Shown here piece by piece: positions 1 to 10,854 of a DNA stretch of 64,000 nt (positions are counted from its first letter, which is position 1; each line of letters opens with the position of its first letter). Origin of the DNA: Sphingobacteriaceae bacterium. GTDB lineage: Bacteria; Bacteroidota; Bacteroidia; Sphingobacteriales; Sphingobacteriaceae. The stretch spans positions 62,001-126,000 of the forward strand of contig CANHGR010000004.1 of the NCBI GenBank assembly GCA_947460875.1, read 5' to 3'. The position numbers and the translations under genes are program-made. The notes below the pieces were generated by a model that did not search any database, was not told where the DNA came from, and saw nothing but the letters and a program-made list of their open reading frames with translations.

Positions 1-272
1 ATCCCGGTGCGGCTGTTACGGCTATTTTTGCCGGCGACGTGATTCGAGTAATGAGTCTGGGGGGAACAAAATTCGTAATGCTAAAGCATGGAGAGTATTT
101 TTCAGTTTACTCGAATTTACGTACGACCAACGTTACTGAAGGTCAAAAAGTTAGTATCAAACAAACCGTCGGCACTGTTGCAACAGACCCCCTAGATGGA
201 ACAACCCAGGCGCATTTAGAGATTTGGAAGGGCGCGAGTCCAGTCAATCCACAAAGTTGGTTAGCAAGATAA
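1..272 (+). CDS. M23 (LytM/EnvC-like) peptidase domain protein, C-terminal end
   Basis: The reading frame is open to the left edge, so only the last ~90 residues are present. They match the C-terminal half of the LytM/M23 fold: a glycine-bounded beta strand (IFAGDVIRV), the GEYFSVYSNL strand, a gly/val-rich turn and the final HLEIWKG strand. In active M23 enzymes this last strand carries an HxH zinc motif. Here the first position is Q (QAHLE) and only the second His remains, which resembles the inactive, EnvC-type amidase activators. A role as activator of septal amidases is therefore more likely than a peptidase role, but the N-terminal part that would decide this is outside the window. Confidence 0.85.
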   Translation, partial: PGAAVTAIFAGDVIRVMSLGGTKFVMLKHGEYFSVYSNLRTTNVTEGQKVSIKQTVGTVATDPLDGTTQAHLEIWKGASPVNPQSWLAR

Positions 273-382
273 ACTTGACTAATAAAAATGGGCAAGCAAG
301 TTCTCGTTCTTTGGCAACTTCAACAGCTATCTTGGAACGTTTCCATATTAAAACATTATTCTTAGACTTCCATCGCATTCTT

Positions 383-390
383 TATGTTTG
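383..390 (+). promoter_or_regulatory. Bacteroidota-type -7 element (TATGTTTG) before the CDGSH gene
   Basis: TATGTTTG fits the TAnnTTTG -7 consensus exactly and lies 15 nt before the ATG at 406, giving a very short leader. No clear TTTG/TTG -33 box is seen 19-21 nt upstream. Confidence 0.4.
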
Positions 391-405
391 TTAAAACAAT
401 AATTT

Positions 406-630
406 ATGGCAACTACCAAACTTACAATTAACAACAACGGATCTGTAAAAATTGAAGGCGATTTTGAGATCGTAGACCGCGACGGCAATGCTTATGGTTT
501 ACAAGGGAGAACTATCGTTTCCGTTTGCTGTTGTGGCCTTTCAAAAAATAAGCCGTTTTGCGATGGCTCACACAATGGCCATTTCGAACATGATGCAACT
601 GCATTCGACCTTCCTCCTAAAAAAGTCTAA
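406..630 (+). CDS. CDGSH-type iron-sulfur domain protein
   Basis: A 74-residue protein with the complete CDGSH signature: C-x-C-x2-S-x3-P-x-C-D-G-S-H (residues about 43-58, CCCGLSKNKPFCDGSH). In this family three Cys and one His bind a redox-active, pH-labile [2Fe-2S] cluster. There is a single motif, no signal peptide and no membrane anchor, so it should be a small cytoplasmic protein, either a redox or cluster-transfer factor. An FMN reductase gene starts only 22 nt downstream on the same strand, so the two may form a small redox operon. The physiological partner is unknown. Confidence 0.93.
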   Translation: MATTKLTINNNGSVKIEGDFEIVDRDGNAYGLQGRTIVSVCCCGLSKNKPFCDGSHNGHFEHDATAFDLPPKKV

Positions 631-652
631 TGCACACAATTTATAAAATAAA

Positions 653-1225
653 ATGAGTAAAAACTTGCACTTTGTTGCTGTGAGCGGTAGCCTCCGTAAA
701 GACTCATTTAATTCGGCGATATTACGAACAGCTTTGGAACTACTTCCAGAGAACACTACAATGGAAATTGCTTCCTGGAATGAGCTTCCTTTTTACAATG
801 GTGATTTCGACCTGCCTATAAGCACGTTCAGACCAGAATCGGTTGAAAAATTTCGCGGCAGATTAAAGAAGGCAGATGCGATAGTCATCGCGTCTCCCGA
901 GTATAATTATTCTATCCCGGGAGGATTGAAAAACGCACTCGATTGGGCGTCACGCGGAGAGGATTCTCCCCTTTTACGTAAACCTGTCGCGCTAATGGGT
1001 GCTTCGCCGGGAATGTGGGGAAGTATCAGAATGCAGTTTGCCTTTCATGCCCTTTTTCAAGCCTTTGACATGAAAGTGGTACATAAACCAGAGATCATGA
1101 TCGCACAAGTTGCAAACAAGTTTGACGAGAGCGGAAAATTTATAGATCAGGTTGCGATCGGTTTAATCAAGAAGAAATTGCAGGCGCTAAAGGACCTTAC
1201 CCTCAGCTTGTTGGTATCGCATTAG
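653..1225 (+). CDS. NAD(P)H-dependent FMN reductase (ChrR/YieF-like flavoprotein)
   Basis: 190 residues with the flavodoxin-like fold of the NADPH-dependent FMN reductase family. The N-terminal GSLRKDSFN loop (about residues 12-20) binds the FMN phosphate. The SPEYNYSIPGGLKNALDW block (about 81-98) is the family signature around the isoalloxazine ring, followed by a GASPG loop. Relatives reduce quinones, chromate, azo dyes or flavins with two electrons; the substrate cannot be told from sequence. The ATG follows the CDGSH gene by 22 nt, so co-transcription is likely. Length is normal for the family. Confidence 0.92.
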   Translation: MSKNLHFVAVSGSLRKDSFNSAILRTALELLPENTTMEIASWNELPFYNGDFDLPISTFRPESVEKFRGRLKKADAIVIASPEYNYSIPGGLKNALDWASRGEDSPLLRKPVALMGASPGMWGSIRMQFAFHALFQAFDMKVVHKPEIMIAQVANKFDESGKFIDQVAIGLIKKKLQALKDLTLSLLVSH

Positions 1226-1308
1226 CAACAAAAAATGAATGTTATTTCAGCAAACTATCTACGATTATCGTTAAAACAATTACTTGAAAATTTTTGTTCT
1301 GATCTAGG

Positions 1309-3926
<2,618 letters not shown>

Positions 3927-3930
3927 GGCT

Positions 3931-3964
3931 TTTGAACTGTAGTCGGGATTATTTTTTACATTTG
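3931..3964 (+). promoter_or_regulatory. Candidate dapA promoter (TTTG / TACATTTG)
   Basis: TACATTTG at 3957-3964 matches the TAnnTTTG -7 consensus exactly. A TTTG lies 22 nt upstream at 3931-3934, near the usual -33 distance. Transcription would start near 3971, giving dapA a leader of about 145 nt that contains the heptad-repeat tract. Confidence 0.5.
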
Positions 3965-3980
3965 CAGCCGACTTTGCGCC

Positions 3981-4092
3981 TGACGCAAGGCACAAAATAC
4001 AAGACGGAAAGAGTGAAGGTGTATCACGAACAACTTGAAAGATTTGACGTAAAGCGTAGGATATAAAGTGTAAACGTACGGCATAAAGCATA
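3981..4092 (+). repeat. Degenerate 7-bp-periodic repeat tract in the dapA leader
   Basis: The stretch can be written as successive 7-mers with related composition: TGACGCA AGGCACA, AAATACA AGACGGA, AAGAGTG AAGGTGT, then TTGACGT AAAGCGT, AGGATAT AAAGTGT. It is purine-rich with A favoured at fixed positions of the period. There is no coding potential on the plus strand and no perfect repeat unit. Similar heptad tracts occur at five other intergenic sites in this window. Confidence 0.5.
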
Positions 4093-4116
4093 TTATTAAC
4101 GAATTAACAAATTCAG

Positions 4117-5016
4117 ATGACTAAATTTCACGGAACAGGGGTAGCGATGGTCACTCCGTTCAATACAGACGGTTCGGTTGACTATGATGGGTTGAGAAAC
4201 ATAATCAATCACTTGATAGATGGCGGTGTAGACTATATCGTATCGTTAGGAACAACAGGAGAAACTTCTGTACTTAGTAATGCTGAAAAGAAAGAAATAT
4301 GGAAATTTACTTCAAATACAGTTTCGGGACGAATTCCATTGGTGGCGGGTATTGGTGGAAACAATACAGCCGACGTCGTATATGCTCTTAGGTCATTTGA
4401 CACTATTGGCTACGATGCAATATTATCTGTTAGTCCGGCGTACAATAAACCCATTCAAGAGGGAATCTATCAGCATTATAAAGCTGTGGCTGAAGCTTCT
4501 CCGTTGCCAGTTATACTTTATAATGTCCCAGGCCGTACGGGTGCTAATGTTAGCGCCGAAACGACCCTACGCTTAGCTAGAAATTTTAAAAATATTATAG
4601 GCATCAAAGAGGCGTCAGGAAATTTCGATCAGATCAACCAAATCGCGAAAGAGAAACCTCAAGACTTTCTGCTCATTTCGGGCGATGACATGCTTACGTT
4701 GCCTTTTATTGCAAGCGGTGCGGTTGGTGTTATTTCGGTAGTCAGTAACGCGCTTCCTGCGGCTTTCTCATACATGGTTAGACTATGCCTTACGGGCGAT
4801 TTTAAACAAGCCAGACCACTTCATTTTGACCTGCTGGAAATTACAAACCTTTTATTTGCCGAAGGTAGCCCGGGGGGCGTGAAGGCAGCATTAAAAGAAT
4901 TAGGCTTATGTGGTGATACTCTTCGCCTACCATTGGTAAACGTGAGCGATTCATTATCTAAAAAGATAAATTTGGAACTGACAAAGTTTCGCAACACACA
5001 TTCAGCAAAATTTTAA
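4117..5016 (+). CDS. dapA: 4-hydroxy-tetrahydrodipicolinate synthase DapA
   Basis: 299-residue (beta/alpha)8 aldolase that condenses pyruvate with aspartate semialdehyde, the first committed step to lysine and meso-diaminopimelate. The key residues are present: the Thr pair in SLGTTGETS (residues 43-51), Tyr135 and Arg140 in LYNVPGRTG, and the Schiff-base Lys164 in GIKEASGN. The downstream need for diaminopimelate is visible in this window, since MurE carries the DNPR diaminopimelate-recognition motif. The gene is monocistronic: its own promoter lies upstream and a bidirectional terminator follows. Confidence 0.98.
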   Translation: MTKFHGTGVAMVTPFNTDGSVDYDGLRNIINHLIDGGVDYIVSLGTTGETSVLSNAEKKEIWKFTSNTVSGRIPLVAGIGGNNTADVVYALRSFDTIGYDAILSVSPAYNKPIQEGIYQHYKAVAEASPLPVILYNVPGRTGANVSAETTLRLARNFKNIIGIKEASGNFDQINQIAKEKPQDFLLISGDDMLTLPFIASGAVGVISVVSNALPAAFSYMVRLCLTGDFKQARPLHFDLLEITNLLFAEGSPGGVKAALKELGLCGDTLRLPLVNVSDSLSKKINLELTKFRNTHSAKF

Positions 5017-5020
5017 AATA

Positions 5021-5053
5021 GAAAAGCTCCGATAGTTAATATCAGAGCTTTTC
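5021..5053. terminator. Bidirectional terminator between dapA and the histone-like gene
   Basis: GAAAAGCTC (5021-5029) pairs with GAGCTTTTC (5045-5053), and the stem extends inwards through GAT/ATC past one mismatch. A/T runs lie on both sides, and the two flanking genes converge on it. Confidence 0.85.
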
Positions 5054-5078
5054 TTAAATTCTTTAATCTTAAAGTAAA

Positions 5079-5264
5079 CTACTTTTTAGCTTCTTTGTTT
5101 TTAGATTCCTGAATTTCAAGACGAATTGCTTGAGCAAGATTCTTCAAATCTTGCATACCTTTTCTAACACGCGTCCCAGCTGCACTGTTCGCTTTGTTGT
5201 AGAATTTGTCTGCGTCAGCCTCTAGGCCTGCAATCAGGTTTTTTACTTCTGTGAATTTTTTCAT
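5079..5264 (-). CDS. Histone H1-like (Hc1 family) DNA-binding protein
   Basis: A 61-residue basic protein. The TRVRKGMQDLKNLAQAIRLE segment (about residues 31-50) and the KFYNKANSAAG segment before it are the hallmark of the short Hc1-like proteins found across Bacteroidota, related to the chlamydial histone H1 homologue. It is predicted to be helical, with lysines at both ends (C-terminal NKEAKK), and probably compacts or coats the nucleoid. The gene stands alone and converges with dapA on a shared terminator. The upstream ~200 nt is AT-rich and holds no gene. Confidence 0.88.
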   Translation of the reverse strand: MKKFTEVKNLIAGLEADADKFYNKANSAAGTRVRKGMQDLKNLAQAIRLEIQESKNKEAKK

Positions 5265-5461
5265 TTTTAGTTTAATAAGGTTACGAGTTATTTGCTTTAA
5301 GCTAATGTAGAAGGTTTTTTTTAAAAAAAGAATTTTTAAGATAAATTAAAATTGTTCTTTAAGCAGGATTTTTCCACATTTTGAATTTTAGACACACTGA
5401 ACATCAATATTTAACTTTAAATTAACTATTTTAATTAAAAAGAACACTCTAAATTAAAAGC

Positions 5462-6703
5462 TTACACCACTGTGTTTGCTTTTTCTTTATATAGTCCTTG
5501 CTCTAATTTTACCCTTACTTCGGTAAATGCATCTAAGGTACGTTGAACATCTTCAAGAGAATGTGTCGCGGTAGGAATTATACGCAACATGATCAAGCCT
5601 TTTGGAATTACCGGGTAAATCACAATCGAGCAGAATATGTCATAGTTCTCGCGTAAATCCATTGTAATGGCGGTAGCTTCAGATAACTCGCCTTTTAAGA
5701 ACACCGGCGTTACCATTGTATTAGTGTTTCCGATATTAAATCCACGCTCTATTAAGCCTTTTTGAAGAGTGTTTGCTATAAGCCAAAGTTTTTCGCGCAG
5801 CTGCGGTTGCGTCTGCAATAGTTCGAGGCGCTTTTTTAATCCGATGACCATCGGCATTGGTAATGACTTCGCAAACGTCTGTGAACGCATATTGTACCGA
5901 AGGTAGTTTGTGATCTCTTCAGTCGAAGCGACAAAAGCGCCTATTCCAGCCATCGATTTAGCAAATGTTCCAAAATAAACATCGATTCCATCCATACACT
6001 CTTGTTCTTCGTGTGTACCGGCGCCGGTCTTACCCATTGTTCCGAAACCGTGTGCATCGTCTATCAATAACCTAAAATTGAACTCCTTCTTCATTTCCAC
6101 AAGCGCCTTTAAATTACCTTGCACGCCGGACATGCCAAAAACACCTTCTGTAATTAAAAGGATACCGCCACCAGTTTGTTCAGCAAGAGCCGTAGCACGC
6201 TGTAACTGCTTTCTGCAGCTTTCCATGTCATTATGCTGATAAACATATCGTTTACCCATATGCAAACGCAATCCGTCGATAATGCACGCATGCGACTCGC
6301 CATCATATACAATAACATCATTGCGATCTACAAGGGTGTCGATTATGGAAACCATACCCTGGTATCCGTAATTAAGAAGGAATGCATCTTTTTGACCTAC
6401 AAATTCTGCAAGACTTTTTTCAAGATCCTCGTGGTGTGTCGAATTTCCTGACATCATTCTGGCACCCATCGGATAGGCCAATCCAAAATCATCGGCCCCA
6501 TTCTTATCTGCCTCTCGCACTTCAGGGTGGTTCGCAAGGCCCAAATAGTTATTTAAACTCCATACCAAATGCTCTTTACCGCGAAACATCATATGTGCAT
6601 CTATTTCGCCTTCCAGTTTCGGAAACGAAAAATAACCATGCGCCCACTTTTGATGCTGGCCCAATGGGCCCATGTTCTTCGAAATTTTATTGAATAAATC
6701 CAA
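5462..6703 (-). CDS. Alpha-oxoamine synthase family PLP enzyme (serine palmitoyltransferase / cysteate acyltransferase-like)
   Basis: 413-residue PLP-dependent acyl-CoA:amino-acid C-acyltransferase of the family containing SPT, KBL, ALAS and BioF. The internal-aldimine Lys is K249 in TFAKSMAG. Asp215 in IDDAHGFG should bind the pyridine nitrogen, and His138 (GESHAC) should stack on the ring. The first residues (MGPLG...GYFSFPKLEG) and LAYPMGARMMSG are typical of a Bacteroidota clade distinct from the characterised Sphingobacterium SPT. Its product could be 3-ketosphinganine (from serine) or the sulfonolipid precursor (from cysteate); the sequence does not decide. It lies 198 nt upstream of the ftsZ 3' end on the same strand but is probably a separate unit. 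Confidence 0.88.
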   Translation of the reverse strand: MDLFNKISKNMGPLGQHQKWAHGYFSFPKLEGEIDAHMMFRGKEHLVWSLNNYLGLANHPEVREADKNGADDFGLAYPMGARMMSGNSTHHEDLEKSLAEFVGQKDAFLLNYGYQGMVSIIDTLVDRNDVIVYDGESHACIIDGLRLHMGKRYVYQHNDMESCRKQLQRATALAEQTGGGILLITEGVFGMSGVQGNLKALVEMKKEFNFRLLIDDAHGFGTMGKTGAGTHEEQECMDGIDVYFGTFAKSMAGIGAFVASTEEITNYLRYNMRSQTFAKSLPMPMVIGLKKRLELLQTQPQLREKLWLIANTLQKGLIERGFNIGNTNTMVTPVFLKGELSEATAITMDLRENYDIFCSIVIYPVIPKGLIMLRIIPTATHSLEDVQRTLDAFTEVRVKLEQGLYKEKANTVV

Positions 6704-6774
6704 TGCTATTTAATTAAAGGGTTATTTTTGTTTGTAAAGTTAAGTATTAAGCGCGGAAATGCAACAAATGCGGG

Positions 6775-6802
6775 GGCAAGCAGCACGGAGCAAAGAGCGC
6801 GG
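6775..6802. repeat. Short 7-bp-periodic repeat tract between ftsZ and the oxoamine synthase gene
   Basis: Four consecutive heptads, GGCAAGC AGCACGG AGCAAAG AGCGCGG, share the AGCNNNG pattern. The same words (AGCATGG, AGCATAG, GGCAAAG) recur in the murD-ftsW gap at 14528-14562. Confidence 0.5.
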
Positions 6803-6901
6803 ATTCAGAATTTAGACGACGGTATAGTTTCACCATACAAAACATTTCTCGGATTTTAACTAAGCTTTATGACTCTCTATACCTTCGCGTATGCGCCTTG
6901 C

Positions 6902-8494
6902 TTAATCTACGTTATCATGCAAAAACGAATTATTTGATCTTATCTCGGTGATCCCTTCTTCATTTGAAAGCGTAAATCTGGATACCTGCGATTCCGAAGA
7001 ATGTGGAACCTGCTGCAAAGCCATTTGCTTGCGTTTGTACGCAGGTTCATTTTCAAGTTCTTGCAACCCGTTAGTCGTACGCAATTTCATACTAAGATCC
7101 TTAAGGCGCAAAATACGCTCTTTGGACTTACGAAGCTGCTCTTCTATTGAATCGTCTGTTTTATCTTCATCCGGGTTATCCGAGAATAGTTCTGCGGGCT
7201 CCTCTACTTGCGCAGTCAATACAGGCTCCTCATATGGAAGTTCAGCCTCCTTGGAGTCTTGCAACTTAAAATCTAATTCCACCGCTAATTTTGGCTCTAA
7301 ATACTCCTCGTCTACTAAGGGAAGTTTTATCATTCCATCGTTAGCTGTGTTATGGCTATCATCGTGTTTGAAAAAATTTTCGAACAAATCGGCCTGAAGT
7401 TCTTCGTTCTTCAAAACTGGCTCATCACTAATGGTTTGAGGCTCAATAAAAGTATTATGTACCGGTCTAACCAATGGCACATCCGAAGAAAAAAGAGATA
7501 GCTTGCGTTGATGTGTCTTTTCGACTGCCCGTTCTTCCATCGTTTGAAAACCTGTTGCAATAATGGTGACAGATAACTTATCACCAAGTGTTTCGTCGAT
7601 ACAATTCCCCCAAATAAGATCCGCTGCCAGTCCGGCTTCTTGCTGGATGTAATCAGTGATTACACTTACTTCATCCATCGAAACTTCTCTTGACCCGGAG
7701 CTTATATTCAATAAAATATACCTTGCTCCTTCAATTTCATTATCTTTTAATAAAGGTGATGCAAGTGCGCCTTCAACAGCGTGTAACGCCCTACTCTCCC
7801 CTTCGGCTGCAAAGCTTCCCATGATAGCTACTCCGCTATCCGCCATAACGGTTCTAACATCTTTAAAATCAACGTTAATATAACCGGGGATAGTTATTAT
7901 TTCTGCAATTCCTTTTGCAGCGGTTGTTAGGATATTATCCGCTTGCGCAAACGCAGCACTTAGCGTCAGATTGCCAAATATTTCGCGTAGGCGATCGTTT
8001 GATATAATTAAGTAAGAATCAACATACTTTTTAAATTCTTCAAGACCTTCTTCGGCCTGCATTCGACGACGCTTACCTTCGAATGAGAAAGGAGTCGTGA
8101 CGATACCTACCGTTAAGATATCAAGCTCTTTCGCAGCCTTAGCAATGATCGGACTAGCACCTGTTCCAGTGCCTCCACCCATTCCCGCGGTGATAAAAAG
8201 CATCTTGGTATTGCTACCAAGCATTTTCTTAAGATCTTCAATATTTTCGATAGCGGAGTTCTTCCCAACTTCCGGAATAGAGCCTGCACCCATCCCTTCA
8301 GTTAGACTTGCGCCGAGTTGCACTTTGTTAGGAATCGGACTCAGTTCAAGTGCTTGGGCGTCTGTATTACATATGATGAAATCTACCCCGGTAATGCCTT
8401 GTCTGTACATATGATTGACGGCATTTCCACCGCCACCGCCTACACCAATTACCTTAATAATTGATGACTTTTCTTTTAACATTTCGAACTGCAT
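6902..8494 (-). CDS. ftsZ: Cell division GTPase FtsZ
   Basis: 530 residues. The tubulin signature GGGTGTG is at 106-112, the N-terminal GVGGGGGNAVNHM loop at 17-29, and the T7 synergy loop is in VDFKDVRTVMADSG. The conserved GTPase fold ends near residue 320. It is followed by an unusually long, acidic, probably disordered linker of ~200 residues (many E/D and P) and a short C-terminal peptide, so the protein is longer than the ~380 residues of E. coli FtsZ, as is common in Bacteroidota. It polymerises into the Z-ring. It is the last gene of the dcw cluster, 120 nt after ftsA, and that gap may hold its own promoter. Confidence 0.98.
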   Translation of the reverse strand: MQFEMLKEKSSIIKVIGVGGGGGNAVNHMYRQGITGVDFIICNTDAQALELSPIPNKVQLGASLTEGMGAGSIPEVGKNSAIENIEDLKKMLGSNTKMLFITAGMGGGTGTGASPIIAKAAKELDILTVGIVTTPFSFEGKRRRMQAEEGLEEFKKYVDSYLIISNDRLREIFGNLTLSAAFAQADNILTTAAKGIAEIITIPGYINVDFKDVRTVMADSGVAIMGSFAAEGESRALHAVEGALASPLLKDNEIEGARYILLNISSGSREVSMDEVSVITDYIQQEAGLAADLIWGNCIDETLGDKLSVTIIATGFQTMEERAVEKTHQRKLSLFSSDVPLVRPVHNTFIEPQTISDEPVLKNEELQADLFENFFKHDDSHNTANDGMIKLPLVDEEYLEPKLAVELDFKLQDSKEAELPYEEPVLTAQVEEPAELFSDNPDEDKTDDSIEEQLRKSKERILRLKDLSMKLRTTNGLQELENEPAYKRKQMALQQVPHSSESQVSRFTLSNEEGITEIRSNNSFLHDNVD

Positions 8495-8566
8495 AATTCT
8501 GTCTTAAAGTATAATCTGAACGCTTTTCAACGATACAAATCTAAATTAGAAAAAATCCCACAAGCG

Positions 8567-8614
8567 TTTTCCACAAGTGTTAAGTATTGTTGAAAACTTG
8601 CCTGATGTGGAAAA
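8567..8614. promoter_or_regulatory. Inverted pair of DnaA-box-like sites between ftsA and ftsZ
   Basis: TTTTCCACA at 8567-8575 and its reverse complement TGTGGAAAA at 8606-8614 both fit the relaxed DnaA-box consensus TTWTNCACA. Between them is the 12-mer AAGTTTTCAACA (minus strand), also found on the plus strand upstream of mraZ at ~22719-22730. The second box overlaps the ftsA-ftsZ boundary. TTTTCCACA also occurs at 5370 and inside murC, so chance is possible. Confidence 0.25.
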
Positions 8615-9967
8615 TTAACTAATGTAATCTTCATCTTTGATATCGTCTTTAATGAATCTTGCGCCAGTTTGAAGCAGCTTATCGAATAGTCCTGCAGTCT
8701 TTTTGGTCTTTGCCGGATCCGCAATTTTTTCTGCTTTTCCGCCCGATTGCTTTAACGTTTCCTGAATGTCTTCAGCATGATGAATACCTTTAATTAGTAG
8801 TCCGATACCGGTTGCATACATCGGACTTTTAAGTTGGTCATATACATTTTTCGGAAGCACTTCATTCTTTGCGAGGTGCTCGTTCGGGTATCCTACACGG
8901 GCGTCTAAACCGGTAACGTACTCTATTAGTTGCGACAAGTGTTTAAGTTGCGCACCACCTCCTGTTACCACGATACCTGCAATTAGTTTTTTCTCATATC
9001 CGGATGATTTAATTTCATAATAGACGTGCTCTACAATCTCTTCCATTCGAGCTTGAATTACATAAGCAAGATTCTTTACAGATATCTCTTTTGGCTCTCT
9101 ACCACGGAGTCCCGGAACACATATAATTTCATTGTCTTTGTTTTCTTCTGCTAGCGCAGAGCCAAAACGTGTCTTTAATAATTCGGCCTGATTACGCATA
9201 ACAGAACAACCTTCACGAATATCCTCGGTAACGCTATTTCCGCCAAATGGAATAACCGCTGTATGTCTGATTATTCCCTCATGGAAAATTGCAAGATCTG
9301 TTGTACCGCCGCCAATGTCAACCAGAACTACTCCCGCTTCCTTCTCTTCATCGCTCAGCACTGCTTCTGAAGACGCAAGCGGCTCAAGTATAAGCTCGTG
9401 TGTCTCTAGTCCGGCATTAGTAACGCACCTCATGATATTTTTAACGGCGCTAACATGACCGGAGATAATATGAAAGTTAGCTTCCAGTCGCACTCCTGAC
9501 ATCCCAATAGGATCTTTTATACCTGGCTCATTATCAATAGTAAACTCTTGTGGTAAGACATGGATAATTTCTTCACCGGGAGGCATAACCAATTTGTACA
9601 TGTCTTCGATTAGCTTATCAATATCTCTTCGCTGAATTTCATTATTGATATCCTTACGCGTAAAGATTCCTCTATGTTGAAGACTCTTAATATGCTGCCC
9701 GGCGATACCGACATTCACGATCTTAATATCGACGTTAGACTGGCCACTAGCTTCTTCAACTGCGGTAGCGATACCTTGCACCGTTTTCTGAATGTTAGAA
9801 ACCACGCCGCGAGTTACTCCGGCTGATTCAGCTTTGCCAAGGCCGAGAATCTCAATCTTATTATGCTCATTACGGCGACCGACGATAACGCATATCTTAG
9901 TTGTTCCGATATCGAGCCCAACAACGATTGGAGAACCTGATGTTTGAGTAGAAGCGTTCTTTTCCAT
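8615..9967 (-). CDS. ftsA: Cell division protein FtsA
   Basis: 450-residue actin-fold ATPase that tethers FtsZ to the membrane. The phosphate-1 loop VGLDIGTTKICV is near residues 17-28, the phosphate-2 motif VLVDIGGGTTDLAIF in the middle, and the adenosine motif VVTGGGAQLKHL near the end of the fold. FtsA family members replace one actin subdomain with domain 1C, consistent with the length here. The C-terminal ~20 residues (LLQTGARFIKDDI) resemble the amphipathic membrane-targeting helix. The ATG is 2 nt from the ftsQ stop, and the gene order ftsQ-ftsA-ftsZ is the classic dcw end. Confidence 0.97.
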   Translation of the reverse strand: MEKNASTQTSGSPIVVGLDIGTTKICVIVGRRNEHNKIEILGLGKAESAGVTRGVVSNIQKTVQGIATAVEEASGQSNVDIKIVNVGIAGQHIKSLQHRGIFTRKDINNEIQRRDIDKLIEDMYKLVMPPGEEIIHVLPQEFTIDNEPGIKDPIGMSGVRLEANFHIISGHVSAVKNIMRCVTNAGLETHELILEPLASSEAVLSDEEKEAGVVLVDIGGGTTDLAIFHEGIIRHTAVIPFGGNSVTEDIREGCSVMRNQAELLKTRFGSALAEENKDNEIICVPGLRGREPKEISVKNLAYVIQARMEEIVEHVYYEIKSSGYEKKLIAGIVVTGGGAQLKHLSQLIEYVTGLDARVGYPNEHLAKNEVLPKNVYDQLKSPMYATGIGLLIKGIHHAEDIQETLKQSGGKAEKIADPAKTKKTAGLFDKLLQTGARFIKDDIKDEDYIS

Positions 9968-9969
9968 GC

Positions 9970-10854
9970 TTAATTGTTTACTGTTGAGGTTATTTCTTTA
10001 GTTAATTTTATTGAGTCGGCTATCTTTTTAAGTGCTGCCTCTGCTTTTGCCCTTTTGTCCGCTATAGTTTGCCAAGCGGATAAATTCCTTTCCGCTACAA
10101 CCTGATTAGCGTACCGTAGGTTTATTGTCTTATAAGCTTCCCAACCAACTTTGGGCAGGGCATTTTTATAGAATGCAAGCAAGTTTCTAAACTTAACCTG
10201 CAATGAATCAGCATCGCCCAAAATGATTTTATGATTGCCAATTCTTGGCACCATTTCTATCTCAGTTTGCTCATTTACATAGAGCTGCTCAATTTGATCA
10301 TTCCATAATGAATCCTTGCGGATAAATGCAGCTATGTGATATAAATCGTTAACAAGTTTTGTGTCGATCGTATCTACCTTTCCCGAGAAATTTTCAATAA
10401 TAAATCCGTTAGAAACAAGTACCCTGGCCGTGAAATCTTCTGACGTAGGAATCTTAAAGCCATTGTGATCGATATAAAAATCCTGATTAGTAAGATTAAG
10501 AATCCGTAAGATAGGTTCACGCTGTCTGATTGCTACATGAATGACCCCATCCATATCCGCATAAATATTTGCGTCCTCTATAAAAGGATTAGCTTTTAAT
10601 CGGTTTTCCAACTGATGAATATTGATTTTACTGAGCATTCTACCAGCCAGCGGACCTTGCGCTGATAACAACATAACATCTATTTCTGCACGGTCAATAA
10701 ACCCTCTGGTGCCGGGAATGTAAATTTTAACATCTGTGCAGCGAACAGCGCTCTTTCTGACTTCAATAAAGCCCATCAAGACAACCAGCCCACTAAGGCA
10801 TACCAGCCATATAAATAGATACAACACTGCTTTCCAATTGACTTTTTTAAGCAT
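9970..10854 (-). CDS. ftsQ: Cell division protein FtsQ/DivIB
   Basis: 294 residues with a short cytoplasmic N-terminus, one membrane helix (about residues 8-27, AVLYLFIWLVCLSGLVVLMG), a POTRA-like segment (about 35-110), and a beta domain. Family conservation is weak, but the topology, length and position between murC and ftsA identify it. It bridges the FtsL/FtsB complex to other divisome parts in the periplasm. A lysine/alanine-rich C-terminal tail (about 260-294) is predicted helical. The start codon overlaps the murC 3' end by 8 nt, so translation is probably coupled. Confidence 0.93.
   Translation of the reverse strand: MLKKVNWKAVLYLFIWLVCLSGLVVLMGFIEVRKSAVRCTDVKIYIPGTRGFIDRAEIDVMLLSAQGPLAGRMLSKINIHQLENRLKANPFIEDANIYADMDGVIHVAIRQREPILRILNLTNQDFYIDHNGFKIPTSEDFTARVLVSNGFIIENFSGKVDTIDTKLVNDLYHIAAFIRKDSLWNDQIEQLYVNEQTEIEMVPRIGNHKIILGDADSLQVKFRNLLAFYKNALPKVGWEAYKTINLRYANQVVAERNLSAWQTIADKRAKAEAALKKIADSIKLTKEITSTVNN

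Noticed and set aside
3981-4092. CRISPR array in the dapA leader
   Set aside because: There are no identical repeats or unique spacers; the signal is a degenerate 7-bp periodicity.
5370-5378. TTTTCCACA upstream of the histone-like gene as an origin DnaA box
   Set aside because: A single site with no cluster, no AT-rich unwinding element and no dnaA, dnaN or gidA neighbours.
6948-8414. Several plus-strand ORFs inside ftsZ (149, 75 and 105 residues)
   Set aside because: Antisense shadows of the well-conserved ftsZ frame, with serine/threonine-rich low-quality translations.
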